In this document: one piece after another, positions 27,507 to 35,861 of the stretch
How the letters are laid out: each line of letters starts with the position of its first letter
Numbering within the stretch: the stretch's first letter is position 1
Source: Haloferax marinisediminis
GTDB lineage: Archaea > Halobacteriota > Halobacteria > Halobacteriales > Haloferacaceae
DNA: 64,000 nt
Assembly (NCBI RefSeq): GCF_009674585.1
Contig: NZ_WKJP01000001.1
Coordinates: 1,240,001-1,304,000 of the forward strand
Direction of reading: 5' to 3'
The notes under the pieces: model-generated
Told to the model about the DNA's origin: nothing
What the model saw: the letters and a program-made list of their open reading frames with translations, nothing else
Databases searched by the model: none
Made by a program: the position numbers and the translations under genes

Positions 27507-28991
27507 ATGAGACTCCTCGCGTTCGACGGTCGGATGGGTGCGAGCGGTGACATGCTCCTCGGAGCGCTCGTCGCCGCCGGTGCCGACCCGTCCGTTCTCG
27601 CCCCCGTCGAAGACGCTCTCGACGTCGAATACCGAGTCACCGAGGTGGACAAAAACGGCATCGTCGCGACGAAGGTCGACGTGCTCCTCGTAGAGACCGA
27701 CGGTGGCGACCCACGCGGCGAAGGCCACGACGACGACCACCCGCAACACGAAGACGAGCGCGACTCGACGCACGAAGACGAAGGCGACCAGCAGCCCGAC
27801 GAGGACGCCGACAGTTCTGACGAGACGCCACCGAACCGTGTACGCGGACATTTCTCTCCAGACCACGGACACTCCCACGACCACAGTGGCGACGGACACG
27901 GTCACAGTCACGGCCACAGTCATTCGCACGACCACGACCACACCCACAACCACTCACACCATTCTGACGACCACGACCACACCCACGCCGAAGGCCACGG
28001 CCCGCACCGGACGTATCCAGAAGTCGTCGAACTCGTCGAGTCGATGGACCTGCCGGCGGGTGTCGTCGACGACGCGACGGCCATCTTCCGAATCCTCGGC
28101 GAAGCGGAGGCCGCGGTTCACGGAACAGCCCTCGAAGAGACGCACTTCCACGAAGTCGGTGCCGACGACGCCATCGCCGACGTGGTCGGAACGTGTCTCT
28201 TGCTGTCGGACCTCGACGTCGACCGCGTCGTGACCGCGCCAGTCTCTGTCGGCGGCGGTGAGACCACGATGAGTCACGGAACGTACCCGATTCCTGCACC
28301 AGCGGTCCTCAACGTGGTCGAGCAGGCCGACTGGTCTATTCGCGGCGGCCCGGTCGAGGCCGAACTGCTCACGCCGACGGGCGCGGCCATCCTCGCCCAC
28401 CTCGCCGAGGGTGTCGAGGCGCTCCCCTCGCTGACCGTCGAATCCTCTGGCTACGGTGCCGGTGGGTGGGACTTCCCGGACCACCCAAACGTACTCCGCG
28501 CAATCGTCGGCGACGGCGGATCGCGACTCGTCCGCGACGAGATTTCCGTGTTAGAGACGAACCTCGACGACGCCACCCCCGAGGTTCTTGGAAGCCTCCA
28601 AGAGACGCTGAAAGACGCCGGCGCACGCGACGTGTCCATCATCCCGACGACGATGAAGAAGTCGCGCCCTGGTCACCTCGTCAAAGTCATCGTCAAACCG
28701 GAGGACGTCGAGCGCGTGGCCTACCGACTGGCTGTCGAGACAGGAACGCTCGGCATCAGAGAACACGGTGCGGGCCACCGTTGGACTGCCCACCGCGAGT
28801 TCGAGACGGCGACGCTCGACATCGATGGCGACACCTACGACGTGACAGTGAAAGTTGCCAGCGACGCAGATGGGGTCGTCTACGACCGAAGCGCCGAGTA
28901 CGACGATGCGCTCGCCGTGGCTAAAGAGACGGGGCTGGCGGTTCGAGAGGTCATGAGAAGAGCAGTGGATGCAGTCGCGGCAGACGAGTAG
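27507..28991 (+). CDS. larC: Nickel-insertion protein LarC (DUF111), histidine-rich
   Basis: LarC delivers nickel in assembly of the nickel pincer cofactor. The 494-residue protein starts MRLLAFDGRMGASGDMLLGA, the LarC signature with conserved Asp/Gly. Between about residues 70 and 170 is an insertion with over 30 histidines in a His/Asp/Gly-rich tract, a likely metal-storage or metal-sensing region. The rest has EETHFHEVGADDAIADVVGT and TNLDDATPEVLGSLQE, which are family-typical. In some bacteria it is split into LarC1 and LarC2; here it is one uninterrupted frame. No larA, larB or larE is in the window, so it may serve another nickel enzyme. Confidence 0.9.
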   Translation: MRLLAFDGRMGASGDMLLGALVAAGADPSVLAPVEDALDVEYRVTEVDKNGIVATKVDVLLVETDGGDPRGEGHDDDHPQHEDERDSTHEDEGDQQPDEDADSSDETPPNRVRGHFSPDHGHSHDHSGDGHGHSHGHSHSHDHDHTHNHSHHSDDHDHTHAEGHGPHRTYPEVVELVESMDLPAGVVDDATAIFRILGEAEAAVHGTALEETHFHEVGADDAIADVVGTCLLLSDLDVDRVVTAPVSVGGGETTMSHGTYPIPAPAVLNVVEQADWSIRGGPVEAELLTPTGAAILAHLAEGVEALPSLTVESSGYGAGGWDFPDHPNVLRAIVGDGGSRLVRDEISVLETNLDDATPEVLGSLQETLKDAGARDVSIIPTTMKKSRPGHLVKVIVKPEDVERVAYRLAVETGTLGIREHGAGHRWTAHREFETATLDIDGDTYDVTVKVASDADGVVYDRSAEYDDALAVAKETGLAVREVMRRAVDAVAADE

Positions 28992-29035
28992 GCGACATAC
29001 CTGGCTCACTTCGGAATCGAAGAGACCGGCTTCAC

Positions 29036-29440
29036 TCAGTCGTCGGTGAGTTGCGGATACGCGACTTCCCAGAGATGGCCGTCTGGGTCAGCGAAGTAAC
29101 CCGAGTACCCGCCCCAGAACACCTCTTGTGCCGGCTTGACGATTTGGCCGCCGGCCGCCTTCGCTTCCATGAGTACCTCCTCGACGGCCGCTTTCGTGGA
29201 GACGTTGTGCGCAATCGTGACGCCGGAGAAACCGCTACTAGCCTCGTCGAGGACAGTAGCATCTTCGGCGAGTAAATCCCGTGGATAAAGCGCTAACCAC
29301 GTCCCTTCGAGCGTGAAAAAGGCGATGTCACTGTCCGGTTCTCGGTCACGGAGTGGCAAGTCGAGACCGTCGCGGTAGAACCGAATCGATTCGTCGAGGT
29401 TCGACACACCGAGCGTTACGACTGTGATGCGAGGGTCCAT
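29036..29440 (-). CDS. VOC (glyoxalase/dioxygenase superfamily) protein
   Basis: The 134-residue protein has the paired beta-alpha-beta-beta-beta pattern of vicinal-oxygen-chelate proteins: TVVTLGVSNLDESIRFYRDG at the start and SGYFADPDGHLWEVAYPQ at the end. The C-terminal Glu, with an upstream residue, usually holds a metal. The family includes glyoxalases, extradiol dioxygenases and fosfomycin resistance proteins. Substrate and reaction cannot be assigned. It is adjacent to the hydrolase gene on the same strand, 53 bases downstream of it, so co-transcription is possible. Confidence 0.85.
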   Translation of the reverse strand: MDPRITVVTLGVSNLDESIRFYRDGLDLPLRDREPDSDIAFFTLEGTWLALYPRDLLAEDATVLDEASSGFSGVTIAHNVSTKAAVEEVLMEAKAAGGQIVKPAQEVFWGGYSGYFADPDGHLWEVAYPQLTDD

Positions 29441-29493
29441 TCAGAAGCGGTCGCTCGGACTGCGCATAAATAGGGTGTTCGTCAGTCCGTCCC

Positions 29494-30417
29494 TCACAAC
29501 TCCGCGACGAAGTCCCGAACCAGCGGCACGAGGTCCGCGCCGAACTCTTCTTGGACGTAGTGACCGACGCCGTAGAGTCGAACCGTCGACGAGTCTTCGA
29601 ACAGGCCTTCGAACGTCCGGAGTTCGGCCGGACGGAACGCCCCGTCGTCCATCCCCCAGATGAGGCGTGTGGGGATGTCAGCGAGGTGCTCACGGCGTTG
29701 CCAGAGCGACGAGAGCCACGCCTGCGACCCGATAATCGCCTGCGGGAAGACGCCCGTCCCGGTTCGGTCTCCCCGGTTCGCCAGTCGGTACTGCTCGCGT
29801 GCCGCCTTGGTGAACTTCGACCGGTCGGCGAACCCCATCGGCATTATCACGCGCGTGAACAGGTCGTAGCGCTCACAGAGTTCACGTCCGATGCGTCCGC
29901 CGAGGAGGCGGGAGAACCGCGCGAAGTGCGGGTCGTCGTTCACCGGCCACATCCACGTGTTCATCACGACGAGGCCACGGACGTTCTCGGGGTGTTCGAC
30001 GGCGTACGAGAGACCGATTGGTCCGCCCCAATCTTGGACGACGAGGACGACGTCTTCGAGTCCGAGTTCTTCGATGAACTCCTCGACGACGGCCGCGTGG
30101 TCCTCTGGTCGGTACGTGAAGTCGGCCGGATGCTCGGAGAGGCCGAATCCGAGGTAGTCGAGTGCAATACAGCGGTACTCGTCGCGCAGGCCACGAATCA
30201 GGTGCCGGTAGAGGAACGACCACGTCGGATTCCCGTGGAGCATCAGCAGCGTCGCAGCACCACCATCGACCGGTCCTTCGTCGACGTAGTGTACCGCGCC
30301 GGCGGAGAGCCCAACACAGTGTGATTCGAACGGGTACGCCGACCGGTCGACCCACGTGGTGTCTGTGTGGGCCATCGAGAGAGACTCGTCTATCGCACGT
30401 GAACTGATGGAAGTCAT
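29494..30417 (-). CDS. Alpha/beta hydrolase resembling haloalkane dehalogenase
   Basis: The 307-residue enzyme has the alpha/beta-hydrolase fold. The oxyanion region LMLHGNPTWSFLYRHLIRGL is present. Where serine hydrolases have Ser, it has Asp in VVQDWGGPIGLSYA; Asp as nucleophile is typical of haloalkane dehalogenases, which cleave carbon-halogen bonds. An acid follows in LIWGMDDGAFRP and the catalytic His in YGVGHYVQEEFG. The natural substrate is unknown; epoxide hydrolase is less likely. The start was set at 30417, because an AT-rich element centred 28 bases upstream suggests leaderless transcription there; 30432 or 30375 are alternatives. Confidence 0.88.
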   Translation of the reverse strand: MTSISSRAIDESLSMAHTDTTWVDRSAYPFESHCVGLSAGAVHYVDEGPVDGGAATLLMLHGNPTWSFLYRHLIRGLRDEYRCIALDYLGFGLSEHPADFTYRPEDHAAVVEEFIEELGLEDVVLVVQDWGGPIGLSYAVEHPENVRGLVVMNTWMWPVNDDPHFARFSRLLGGRIGRELCERYDLFTRVIMPMGFADRSKFTKAAREQYRLANRGDRTGTGVFPQAIIGSQAWLSSLWQRREHLADIPTRLIWGMDDGAFRPAELRTFEGLFEDSSTVRLYGVGHYVQEEFGADLVPLVRDFVAEL

Positions 30418-30623
30418 AGGAGAACTACGCATGCAACCAACATAAACTCGAACGGCGACGTGGTCGATTCGGGGCGAATTGCGGGTTAGGTAGTTCCTTC
30501 CCGGCCGTTCAGAACACCGTATCAACGCCGCACGAGAGGTCCGACCACCCCCACCAACGCGTCCACCTGAATCCAGAAGCACTCCTGCGTACGCAGCGGT
30601 GCATCACTGCGTATACGACTCGT

Positions 30624-31361
30624 TTACTCCTCTCGCGTCCGGTGTTCGTCGAGTGCTTCGTCGATGCTCAACTCACCGCCGGCGACCCGTCGTGCGAGGT
30701 CTTCGTCTATCGTTCGACTGTCGTCCGACACCTCACGAGAGCGTTCCTTGATGCGCTGGAGTTCACCAGCGGTTGGTTCGATCTCTCTGGATTCGATTCG
30801 TTTGCCACTCATCTGCGCGATGTTGACCGCCGCGAGCACATCTCCCATTCCGCGCGCACCCGTCCCCAGATACGGTGTCGTCCCCGTCTCGTCGACGAGT
30901 TCGACTGCGACGCCGTCGAGGTCGTTTATCAGTTTTGCACCCTGCAGACGGGCACCGTCGCCGATGCGGACGACCGGGTCGATAGCGTCGTCCGTCTCGC
31001 GTTTGATGACTTCGACAGCATCGGCCAGTGGCACGTGGAACGCGGCGACGACGGTCTGCCCCGAGAGGACGGCGATGCCGGGTCTCGTTCCGGGGTCGAC
31101 ACCGACGACGGTCTGGCCGCCACCACCACGGAGTGTCGCGAGCGCTTCGTCGACGGCGCGGCGGACGTCGTCGCCGGTTGCAGTTACGCGTGAGACGGTC
31201 GGGTCTGTCTCGACATCGTCACTCGGAGCGGTGATGAGGACACGTGTCTGGTCGGGGAGTGGGTCGCCCGGTTCGACGGTTGTGAAGGTGACTCCTCGAC
31301 TTCGCAGTTCTCCCACGGCCTCGTGGTACAGTTCGAAGTCCGCGGTGGCGACGACTATCAC
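30624..31361 (-). CDS. RNase H-fold/RuvC-like protein next to radB
   Basis: The 245-residue protein starts at a GTG (VIVVATADFELYHEAV). Its core contains GQTVVGVDPGTRPGIAVLSG (residues 83-102), the first strand of an RNase H-like fold with a D-x-G-x6-G arrangement like RuvC and actin-family ATPases. Later there is GDGARLQGAKLINDLDGV and GARGMGDVLAAVNIAQMSG. A charged helical tail ends the protein. It is divergent from radB with 104 bases between starts. Function is not established; nuclease or nucleotide binding are the two obvious possibilities. Confidence 0.65.
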   Translation of the reverse strand: MIVVATADFELYHEAVGELRSRGVTFTTVEPGDPLPDQTRVLITAPSDDVETDPTVSRVTATGDDVRRAVDEALATLRGGGGQTVVGVDPGTRPGIAVLSGQTVVAAFHVPLADAVEVIKRETDDAIDPVVRIGDGARLQGAKLINDLDGVAVELVDETGTTPYLGTGARGMGDVLAAVNIAQMSGKRIESREIEPTAGELQRIKERSREVSDDSRTIDEDLARRVAGGELSIDEALDEHRTREE

Positions 31362-31465
31362 GAGTGGAGGTTGGCGATGGTGACGAATAAAGCGTGTTGC
31401 GTCGGGCGCGCGCCCGCGCCTGACGGACCGGGGACTTTTTCGGTCGGTGGCGCACACTTCCGTCC

Positions 31466-32155
31466 GTGACAGCGCCAGTCTCCACCGGATGTGCTTCGCT
31501 CGACAACCTGCTCGACGGTGGGTTCGAACGCGGCACCGTCACGCAAGTGTACGGTCCGCCCGCCGCTGGAAAGACCAACGTCGCCCTCTCTGCGGCCGTC
31601 AACGTCGCCGCCGAAGGCAAAACCGTCGTCTACATCGACACAGAAGGGTTGTCAGTCGACCGCTTCCAGCAACTCGCCGAAGCAGTCGCACCCGCTGACG
31701 TGGAGGCTGTCACCTCGCGATTGATGATAAGCGAGGCGTACGATTTCGAAGACCAGGAGGAGGCCGTCCGCGACGCCGCCGAGTTCGTCGAACAAGCGGA
31801 TCTCATCGTCCTCGACTCCGCGACTGGATTCTACCGACTCGAACGCACCGCCGAGGGTGACGGTGGCGAGTCGCTCCGCCGTGTCGCGCGACAGGTCACC
31901 CACCTCTTATCCCTCGCGCGGAAACACGACCTCGCTGTGGTCTTGACGAATCAGGTGTACTCCGACCCCGATACCGACCGGACGCGTCCGCTCGGTGGAC
32001 ACACGCTCGAACACTGGACCGGAACCGTCGTCCGACTCGACCGCTTCCGCGGCGGGAACCGACGGGCGACCCTCGAAAAACACCGTGCGAAACCGGCCGG
32101 TGAGACGGCGACGTTCAAGATTACGGACCGCGGACTCGCCAGCACAGAGTTATAA
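31466..32155 (+). CDS. radB: DNA repair and recombination protein RadB
   Basis: RadB is the archaeal RecA/Rad51 paralogue that assists RadA in homologous recombination. The 229-residue protein starts at a GTG, with CASLDNLLDGGFERGTVTQ, then Walker A GPPAAGKTNVALSA. The Walker B strand is ADLIVLDSATGFYRLE. The family-specific ending HWTGTVVRLDRFRGGNRR is present. It lacks the N-terminal helix-hairpin-helix domain of RadA, as expected. The GTG start is supported by the correct N-terminal length. It is convergent with the CBS gene. Confidence 0.94.
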   Translation: MTAPVSTGCASLDNLLDGGFERGTVTQVYGPPAAGKTNVALSAAVNVAAEGKTVVYIDTEGLSVDRFQQLAEAVAPADVEAVTSRLMISEAYDFEDQEEAVRDAAEFVEQADLIVLDSATGFYRLERTAEGDGGESLRRVARQVTHLLSLARKHDLAVVLTNQVYSDPDTDRTRPLGGHTLEHWTGTVVRLDRFRGGNRRATLEKHRAKPAGETATFKITDRGLASTEL

Positions 32156-32159
32156 AAAA
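32154..32159 (-). terminator. Oligo-T terminator downstream of the CBS gene
   Basis: On the minus strand a T6 run lies 66 bases after the stop of the CBS-domain gene (32225). It overlaps the stop codon of convergent radB. Confidence 0.45.
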
Positions 32160-32224
32160 GTGGTCGACGGGGGTGCACCCGAGTCACCCCGGATTGCGGG
32201 TCGTGTCTCGGCGATTCTGCTCGC

Positions 32225-33367
32225 TTACAGTTCGTTCAGCTTCCGCAGGAGTTGGCCGCGGTAGCGTTCGTCGGCTTCGAAGCCTTTCACTTCGAGCACG
32301 TTGCGTTCGAGTTTGTCGAGCGCGACGTGGAACGCGTGTTCAGAGCCGTAGCCTTCACCGCTGCCGGCCAGTTGCCCGTGACTCGTGCGGAGGCGAATCT
32401 GACACTGGATGAGCGGCGTGCCGCGGAGTTTCTCTTTGTGTTCGTGGAAGCGAACGTGCGCGTGGTGGACGTTCATCCGCTGGTACTTGTTCGCCACCTC
32501 GGTGATGGCCGAGACGATGTCGGCGCGGCCGAGCGTCTCCAAGAGGCCGATGTTCGTGACCTGCACGTCCATCTGCTCTTCTTCCGTGAACGTGAGTGCG
32601 CGGAGCACGTCGGTCTTGGTCAGCACACCGAGCACCTCGCCGTCGTCGTCTTTGGGCGTGACGACGAGCCCAGCGATGTCGTTTTCGAGCATGCGCGAAA
32701 CGGCATCACGGACGCTCTCTTCGGGCGTCGCGGTGAGTGCGGGACTCGTCATCAGGTCGTAGACCGGGAGGTCGAGCATCCGGTCGGTGTCACCACGACG
32801 GTCCTGTTTCCCCTGTCTGCCTTCGTCGCGAACCATGAACTCGACCAGGTCGTACGTGGTGAGGACGCCTGCGAGGCGGCCGTCGCCGTTGGTGACGGGA
32901 AGTCGCGAGATGCCGTGTTCTCGGAGTTGGTTGATGGCTTGCCCGAGGCGGTCACGCTCGCCGATGGTGACGACGTCTTCGGTGTAAATCTGTTCGACCG
33001 TCAGCGCGTCGAGGTTCTCGAGGACTGCTTCGAGGATGTCGTTCTGCGTGACGACGCCGTACTGCTCTTTGCCCTCGTAGACAGGGGCGACTTTGGTGTC
33101 TCCCTCGACGAGCATGCGCGCGACTTCACGAACGTCCTCGTTTCGGTCGATTTTCGGGACTGCTTTCGTCAGCGCCGATGCTTTCGTGTTGTCTTCGACG
33201 TGCGAGTTGATGAGTTGCTTCTCACCGATGACGCCCGCGTACTCGCCGTCGTCCACGACGATGATTCCTTTAGGGTTTTCCCGCTCGAAGATCGAGCGGA
33301 CTTTGCCTAATCGCTCGTTAACGTCGACCTCGATGAAATCAGGAGTGGCGATATCAGCAATATCCAT
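32225..33367 (-). CDS. Four-CBS-domain protein with C-terminal ribosome-hibernation-like domain
   Basis: This 380-residue protein has four CBS motifs in two pairs, beginning at PDFIEVDVNERLGKVRSIF, VPKIDRNEDVREVARMLVEG, VVTIGERDRLGQAINQLREH and PALTATPEESVRDAVSRMLE. CBS pairs bind adenylates. After residue 285 there is an HPF/YfiA-like sequence (VANKYQRMNVHHAHVRFHEH and later HAFHVALDKLERNVLEVKG). The combination suggests ribosome inactivation under adenylate control. The start at 33367 has the conserved MDIADIATPDF. Longer frames add 32 unrelated residues. Confidence 0.85.
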   Translation of the reverse strand: MDIADIATPDFIEVDVNERLGKVRSIFERENPKGIIVVDDGEYAGVIGEKQLINSHVEDNTKASALTKAVPKIDRNEDVREVARMLVEGDTKVAPVYEGKEQYGVVTQNDILEAVLENLDALTVEQIYTEDVVTIGERDRLGQAINQLREHGISRLPVTNGDGRLAGVLTTYDLVEFMVRDEGRQGKQDRRGDTDRMLDLPVYDLMTSPALTATPEESVRDAVSRMLENDIAGLVVTPKDDDGEVLGVLTKTDVLRALTFTEEEQMDVQVTNIGLLETLGRADIVSAITEVANKYQRMNVHHAHVRFHEHKEKLRGTPLIQCQIRLRTSHGQLAGSGEGYGSEHAFHVALDKLERNVLEVKGFEADERYRGQLLRKLNEL

Positions 33368-33746
33368 AATACATCCTGATATACAACGTGTCCTATCTTG
33401 AAACTTCGTCCCGTTACCACCCCACAGGAACCAGCGAAATCGCAAGGCGTCGGCGAGTCTCAACGGCCGAATTCACGCGAGAGACGGCCTGTGTGTAACA
33501 ATGTCACGCACAGTAGCGTTGTCGAAGTGATGTCCGAGAGATATTTCGTCTGTCTCGCTGGGACGGCCGTGCGCGCTAGTGTCCCCGAATGACCACGACT
33601 ATCGGGTCGATAACGAGACTTATCGTCGTTCATACCAGTTCGAATGTTCTCCTAATTCTGGGAGTAGGGGCTACCTAACCCCTCAAATTCGGACATCTAG
33701 CCTCTCCATACTTACACGCTTTCCGACCGTTCATGATTTCAAGAGT
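33368..33746. promoter_or_regulatory. 379-base gap with promoter and small hairpins before the pilus-like operon
   Basis: No gene was seen here. It contains a TATA-like CATACTTAC at about 33708-33716, 31-39 bases before the ATPase start. A hairpin AGGGG-(8 nt)-CCCCT lies at 33666-33683, preceded by a second small CTCC..GGAG stem near 33648-33664. The hairpins could be the end of an upstream signal or part of regulation. The left part (33368-33560) holds the CBS-gene promoter; the rest shows nothing I recognise. Confidence 0.45.
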
Positions 33747-35861
33747 ATGGCGACTCCTGACAAGAACTCCAAGACAGACCGCTACGATGGCGAGGAATCG
33801 TTCCGAGCAGACGGCTCGGGCCGTGCAGCACTGATCCCAACGACCGGCCCAGACGCGATGGCTACGCGTGCGAAGGAACTCCCAGTTCCGGCGGCAGACC
33901 GCATCGAGTACGGCCCCGCCGACGTCGAGTCCGAACACGAAGAGCTGGACGACGAAGAGACCGAGGCCCCCGAGACACTCCGTGAGGCAGTCCTCCGCGA
34001 GGTCAAGGCGTTCTTCGCAGACATCGACGACGAAACCGCGTTCGCACCGACACCGTCTGACCAATTCATCGAAGAGAACTTCTTCGACTTCTCCTTCCTC
34101 GAAGGCGTCGAAGACGTCGAACACTACTGGGTGAACAAACCCTTCGCGTTCGTCTCGATTCTCTACGACCACAAACAGCGAGAACACCGCTACCACGTGA
34201 GCGAACCGATCCTCGACCCCTTCGAGACGTTCGTCCGCGACGACCTGACGAAGATTCTCCGAAACAGCCTGCTGTACCGCGACCTCGACCACGATGGCGA
34301 CCGCGAAGAGGTGTTCGACGACGAGGCACGCGAGATTATCTCTGAGCACGCCGCGACGGTCGAAGATGGCTCGCTCTGGAAGTTGTTCTACTTCCTGCTT
34401 CGCGACTTCATCCACTTCGGTCGTATCGACCCCGTGATGCGCGACCCCGGAATCGAAGACATCTCGTGTGACGGTGACGGCGTCCCAGTGTACATCTTCC
34501 ACGGTGTCTACCGCGACATGCCGACGAACGTCGTCTTCGACGACGGCGACCTCTCGTCGTACACCATCCGCCTCGCCCAACGCGCAGGCAAGCAGGTGAC
34601 CGTCTCCGACCCGCTCGTCGACGCGAGTCTCCCTGACGGCTCTCGCGTCCAACTGACGCTCGGCTCCGATATCGCGACCCGTGGGTCGAACTTCACCATC
34701 CGGAAGTTCGCAGACGAACCGCTGTCGCCAGTCGACCTCGTCCGCTGGAACACCTTCAGCGTCGAACAGATGGCGTACTTCTGGCTCGCCATCGAGAACA
34801 ACCGCTCGCTCATCTTCGCGGGTGGCACGGGGTCTGGAAAGACCACCTCGATGAACGCAGTGTCGTTCTTCGTCCCCGGACACGCGAAGGTCGTCTCTAT
34901 CGAGGACACGCGTGAAATCACCCTCCCGCACGACAACTGGATTCAGTCGGTCACCCGTGACACCTTCACGGCCGACGGTCGCGGCGAAGTGTCGATGTAC
35001 GCGCTCTTGCAGGCCGCCCTTCGACAGCGCCCCGAGTATCTCCTCGTCGGTGAGATTCGGACCGAAGAACGCGTCGCACTGACGTTCTTCCACTCGATAG
35101 CGACGGGCCACACCGCCTACACGACGTTCCACGCGGACTCCTCGCAAGGGGTCGTCCACCGGATGCGGAACGAACCGCTCGGCGTGCCCGCACAGATGCT
35201 GTCCGACCTCGACATCATCTCCGTCCAGAAGCAGATTCACCTCGACGGCGACCGGACGCGACGCAACATCGCAGTCACCGAAATCACCGGCGTCGACGAA
35301 GACGGTGAGGTCGAACTCCGCGACGTGTTCAAGCGCAACCCGACGAACGACGCGCACGAACGCGTGGGCGAGTCGAAGATTCTCGACGAAATCGCGGCCG
35401 AACGCGGCTGGACCCAAGCCGACCTCCAGTACGAACTGGACATCCGTGCCGACGTACTCCGCTTCATCGCTGCGCAGGGAATCGACGACTACCGCGCCGT
35501 GTCGGCGATGATTCGCCGGTTCGAACGCGACCGTGAGGGCCTCCTCGCCCACGTCTACGCAGAAACGTCCCTCGCAACCGTCGAGCCAGACGACGAAGCA
35601 GACAGCGGCGAATCCGCTGCCGATACTGAGTTCGACGAATCGCTCGACGACGAGGAACTCGCCGCCGAGGCAGAAGAAATCCTCTCTGACCTCTTCGACA
35701 TCGAGGTCGGCGACGCCGACGACTCCACGTCTGCTGACGACGCCGACGACGTCGAGACTGACGCTGCGACCACCGAGGAGACGTCCGAGGAAGACGCTGC
35801 GGCGTCTGCTGATGACGACGTGACCAACGGTTCCGACTCGGAGGACGACGATGCCCGCTGA
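33747..35861 (+). CDS. Type IV pilus/secretion-type ATPase (PilB/TadA/GspE family)
   Basis: It is the motor ATPase that drives assembly of pilin-like fibres. The 704-residue protein has a variable acidic N-terminal part (residues 1-150), then the secretion-ATPase core. Walker A is FAGGTGSGKTTSMNAV (about 357-372), the Asp box is IEDTREITLPHDN, the Walker B region is YLLVGEIRTEERVALTFFHS, and the His box is HTAYTTFHADSSQG. The last ~100 residues are acidic low complexity. The chosen start MATPDKNSKTDRYDGEES fits haloarchaeal PilB proteins. It overlaps pilC by 11 bases, so they are translationally coupled. Confidence 0.9.
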   Translation: MATPDKNSKTDRYDGEESFRADGSGRAALIPTTGPDAMATRAKELPVPAADRIEYGPADVESEHEELDDEETEAPETLREAVLREVKAFFADIDDETAFAPTPSDQFIEENFFDFSFLEGVEDVEHYWVNKPFAFVSILYDHKQREHRYHVSEPILDPFETFVRDDLTKILRNSLLYRDLDHDGDREEVFDDEAREIISEHAATVEDGSLWKLFYFLLRDFIHFGRIDPVMRDPGIEDISCDGDGVPVYIFHGVYRDMPTNVVFDDGDLSSYTIRLAQRAGKQVTVSDPLVDASLPDGSRVQLTLGSDIATRGSNFTIRKFADEPLSPVDLVRWNTFSVEQMAYFWLAIENNRSLIFAGGTGSGKTTSMNAVSFFVPGHAKVVSIEDTREITLPHDNWIQSVTRDTFTADGRGEVSMYALLQAALRQRPEYLLVGEIRTEERVALTFFHSIATGHTAYTTFHADSSQGVVHRMRNEPLGVPAQMLSDLDIISVQKQIHLDGDRTRRNIAVTEITGVDEDGEVELRDVFKRNPTNDAHERVGESKILDEIAAERGWTQADLQYELDIRADVLRFIAAQGIDDYRAVSAMIRRFERDREGLLAHVYAETSLATVEPDDEADSGESAADTEFDESLDDEELAAEAEEILSDLFDIEVGDADDSTSADDADDVETDAATTEETSEEDAAASADDDVTNGSDSEDDDAR

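Noticed and set aside
29494-30417. Epoxide hydrolase instead of dehalogenase
   Set aside because: The nucleophile context VVQDWGG matches haloalkane dehalogenases more closely; both use Asp, so some doubt remains.
33675-35552. 625-codon minus-strand frame opposite the ATPase gene
   Set aside because: Shadow of the ATPase gene; no known domain and unusual composition.
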